Shown in pieces: positions 62,065-64,000 of a stretch of 64,000 bases of DNA. Origin of the DNA: Gamsiella multidivaricata (taxonomy: Eukaryota > Mortierellomycota > Mortierellomycetes > Mortierellales > Mortierellaceae); contig NW_026251766.1 of the NCBI RefSeq assembly GCF_025024155.1, positions 124,001 through 188,000 on the forward strand, read 5' to 3'. The stretch's first letter is position 1. Every line of letters starts with the position of its first letter. The notes under the pieces were generated by a model that saw only the letters and a program-made list of their open reading frames with translations, ran no database searches and had not been told where the DNA came from. A program made the position numbers and the translations under genes.

Positions 62065-64000
62065 CTACTCTTCATACTGTCGACGAGTATTAGCCATATC
62101 CTCAATCATCTTTTCATACTCCTCCAGCTTCTGCGCGGATGTCAACGTCGAGGGTGGCGATGACGATACCAGTGTTGAAGAAAGAAATTCCTTTGCTGCT
62201 GCCACTGGTGCTGAGGAGACTGCTGTGGTGTCCGACCCAGTCATCTCGCCACCGTTGGTGCTCGCAGTCGTTCCAGAAGGATCTACTGTTGACGGTGCTG
62301 CCGAAAGTGTTTCAGCTTCCGCACTGGCTGTACCATTGCCTCCCTCCGCTGCCGCTGCCGCTGCAGCTGTCATTATATCGCCTGGTCGATGGATAGTGCC
62401 GTTCAACTGTGCTTGTCCCCAATTCGACCTCAACATTTCCAGCTCATTTGCAAGTGAATCCGCCGAGGATCGGTCCGTCAGGTTCGACCCATGCGACATT
62501 GGTGTCAGATGCGACCGGCCTGTTGTCCCTGATAGCAAAATATGTTGCTGCTGCTGGTTAGCCTCCAACAAGCGGAGGATCAGATCATCACCTCCACTCA
62601 AACTCGCTACACTGTTCCGCACAGAATCCGGGCCCTGGAAATTATCCAACAGGATCGAGATCTTGTTCTCGGACACCCGCAGTTGCTGTTCCAGATCCAG
62701 ATTCTTGCCCAGTAGTTCTTGAATCGTCTTTTGTGCATTGTCAATCACCAGCTCCAAGTCTTCCTGATGCGCAGCATAGGCTGCTGCCCGCTTCTGTTCG
62801 GCCTCTAATGCAGCCGCATCCCTCTTCTTCTCCTCTTCTAGATCGCGCTTGCAAGCCTGGCTTGCGGACACATCCTTGGCAGCCGCCACAGCTTCCTGTG
62901 CATCCTTAAGTGCCACCAAAGCCTCGTCCAATTCCTTAGTCTTGCTCTTGCTTAATGCCTGTGCCTGCTCAAGTATTCGCTGAGATGCCTCTAGCTTTTG
63001 CTGAGTCTCTGCGAGGGAAGCTTGAGTCTCATGAACAGTTGTCTCGAGCTGTTCCAGCTTTGTTTGGTAGTTCTCAGCACTGATGGCACCCTGTTTCTTG
63101 TGCTCATGATGCTTCGCCTTGAGTGCCTTGAGTTCCGCTTGCGTCGTCTCTACAGCTGCCTCAGAGCCCTGTAGTACCCCTGTCATTTCCTCCATCTTTT
63201 GCTCGAGCTCCATGGATCGTCCCATGGCATCATGCAGCTGACGATGGAGGTCGGAGATCTCTTCTTGGAGCTGTAGTGTTGCAGCGGCGGCAGCGGCAGC
63301 GGCAGAGGCAGCCTCGCTAGCAGAGGCGCGGAGATCGCTGCATTGCGCATGTGCTGCCTCCAGTTCCTGGAACTTGGCCAGCGTAGCATCCTTCTCATTC
63401 TTGGCCGCCTGCGCTTCATCTCGGAGTCGTTGAAGCATACTCTCAGATCCCTGCACATAGTGCACAGCAGTCTGATAGTCCGCCTCGAGCTGCTGGATCC
63501 TCTCCTTCTGCTGATCCTTCAGCGCGTTCATCTCCTCCAGCTGCACTTCCGAGTCCTGGACACGTTTCTCCAAGTACTGGACCTTAGACTTGAGCCCCGT
63601 CATCGTGGTCGGGCTGGCCACCACAGGTTTGCCATCCGCGCCTTGGCTCAGAGCTTCCAAAATAAGGTCATCCGCTAAAAGACCATTCTCGCGCATCACA
63701 CCCCGGAGTACACCCAACTGGACCTCGTTGTTCTCCTGCTCCTTGGCCATCTCCTCGAGCGCCTCTTCCTTTTGACTCAATTGCGTCTCAAGAGCCGCGA
63801 CCTTATCCTCCGACGCTGTTAGTTGGCGCTGGGCAGTAGCGGCCTCTGCACGTGCTGTCATCGAGGTCTGCTCCAGTTGCGAGATCCTGACCATAGCCTC
63901 ACCCAGGTCCTTGTTCGCTTGGGCTGCAGCAGCTTGAGACTCCCGCAACAGATGCCTCAATGTCCCAAGCTCATGCTCTAGTTCTGCGACCCGAGACGCA
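62065..64000 (-). CDS. Long coiled-coil protein, C-terminal part (runs off right edge)
   Basis: The frame is open from the right edge (VAELEHELGTLRHLLRES at the edge) to the stop at 62065, about 644 residues, no introns seen. Nearly continuous heptad-rich coiled coil (LEKRVQDSEVQLEEMNALKD; LEQLETTVHETQASLAETQQ) with a non-coiled insertion (VLRGVMRENGLLADDLILEA) near the start. The tail is Ser/Ala/Thr-rich with LRLLEANQQQQ and a final short helix EEYEKMIEDMANTRRQYEE. Such architecture fits cytoskeletal or vesicle-tether proteins, for example the coiled-coil half of a CLIP-170- or dynactin-like microtubule protein, but coiled coils resemble each other and no head domain is visible. Partial gene. 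Confidence 0.7.
   Translation of the reverse strand, partial: ASRVAELEHELGTLRHLLRESQAAAAQANKDLGEAMVRISQLEQTSMTARAEAATAQRQLTASEDKVAALETQLSQKEEALEEMAKEQENNEVQLGVLRGVMRENGLLADDLILEALSQGADGKPVVASPTTMTGLKSKVQYLEKRVQDSEVQLEEMNALKDQQKERIQQLEADYQTAVHYVQGSESMLQRLRDEAQAAKNEKDATLAKFQELEAAHAQCSDLRASASEAASAAAAAAAATLQLQEEISDLHRQLHDAMGRSMELEQKMEEMTGVLQGSEAAVETTQAELKALKAKHHEHKKQGAISAENYQTKLEQLETTVHETQASLAETQQKLEASQRILEQAQALSKSKTKELDEALVALKDAQEAVAAAKDVSASQACKRDLEEEKKRDAAALEAEQKRAAAYAAHQEDLELVIDNAQKTIQELLGKNLDLEQQLRVSENKISILLDNFQGPDSVRNSVASLSGGDDLILRLLEANQQQQHILLSGTTGRSHLTPMSHGSNLTDRSSADSLANELEMLRSNWGQAQLNGTIHRPGDIMTAAAAAAAEGGNGTASAEAETLSAAPSTVDPSGTTASTNGGEMTGSDTTAVSSAPVAAAKEFLSSTLVSSSPPSTLTSAQKLEEYEKMIEDMANTRRQYEE

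Overview
The window is nuclear DNA of a filamentous fungus, most likely an early-diverging one (Mucoromycota/Mortierellomycota, Mortierella-like). The lineage is inferred from gene content and style. Genes are spread over both strands and carry short introns (about 50-380 nt) with GTAAGT-type donors and CTAAC-like branch sites. Poly-A/T and (TAA)n tracts sit between genes. The gene set includes two chitin synthases (one with a myosin motor), a plasma-membrane P-type H+-ATPase, a UBE2E-type E2 and a mitochondrial carrier. No tRNA, rRNA or CRISPR array was recognised.

Layout. 1-1450 (-): 5' part of a malonyl-CoA decarboxylase gene, cut by the left edge. 2162-4246 (-): O-fucosyltransferase-like type II membrane protein. 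4899-5431 (+): doubtful Ser-rich gene. 5978-7378 (+): atypical mitochondrial carrier. 8240-8855 (+): small coiled-coil protein. 8.9-11.9 kb: gene-poor, with a diverged repeat and an LRR-like pseudogene. 11974-14778 (-): chitin synthase. 15792-16235 (+): mitochondrial ribosomal protein bL31m. 17241-18478 (-): ubiquitin-conjugating enzyme. 19220-19411 (-): small HMG/YABBY-like protein. 20.0-22.3 kb: decayed genes. 22519-24236 (-): SANT/Myb protein. 24937-25887 (-): bacterial-looking ATP-grasp-like gene. 26660-33139 (-): myosin-motor chitin synthase. 35701-39083 (-): H+-ATPase. 41069-42688 (-): SNAP (Sec17-like) C-terminal part joined to a membrane-anchored N-terminus. 42978-44124 (+): secretory single-pass membrane protein. 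44.3-46.9 kb: decayed sequence. 47554-49871 (+): methylenetetrahydrofolate reductase. 50175-53784: inverted pair of secreted cell-wall-hydrolase-like genes. 54538-55962 (-): Scm3/HJURP-like CENP-A chaperone. 56408-59548 (+): large ankyrin-repeat protein. 60394-60960 (-): Crinkler-like relic. 62065-64000 (-): coiled-coil protein, cut by the right edge.

The standout is 50.2-53.8 kb. Two divergent genes share 913-bp inverted arms that agree in length and in every stretch compared. Each arm carries the promoter, 5'UTR, signal peptide and SH3b-like domain. Exactly at the arm ends the proteins switch to two unrelated catalytic modules: one resembles actinobacterial lysozyme/transglycosylase-like proteins, the other a CHAP/NlpC-P60-like Cys-His amidase/peptidase. 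They look like a co-expressed pair of bacterial-type peptidoglycan hydrolases built on one duplicated fungal secretion-and-binding cassette. A role in antibacterial defence, bacterial feeding or control of endobacteria is inference.

Several other genes relate to the cell surface and polarised growth: two chitin synthases, the H+-ATPase that energises the membrane, an O-fucosyltransferase-like enzyme and SNAP-type vesicle fusion. No operon-like organisation is implied. Exon boundaries were worked out by hand from splice motifs, reading phase and protein continuity; there is no transcript support.
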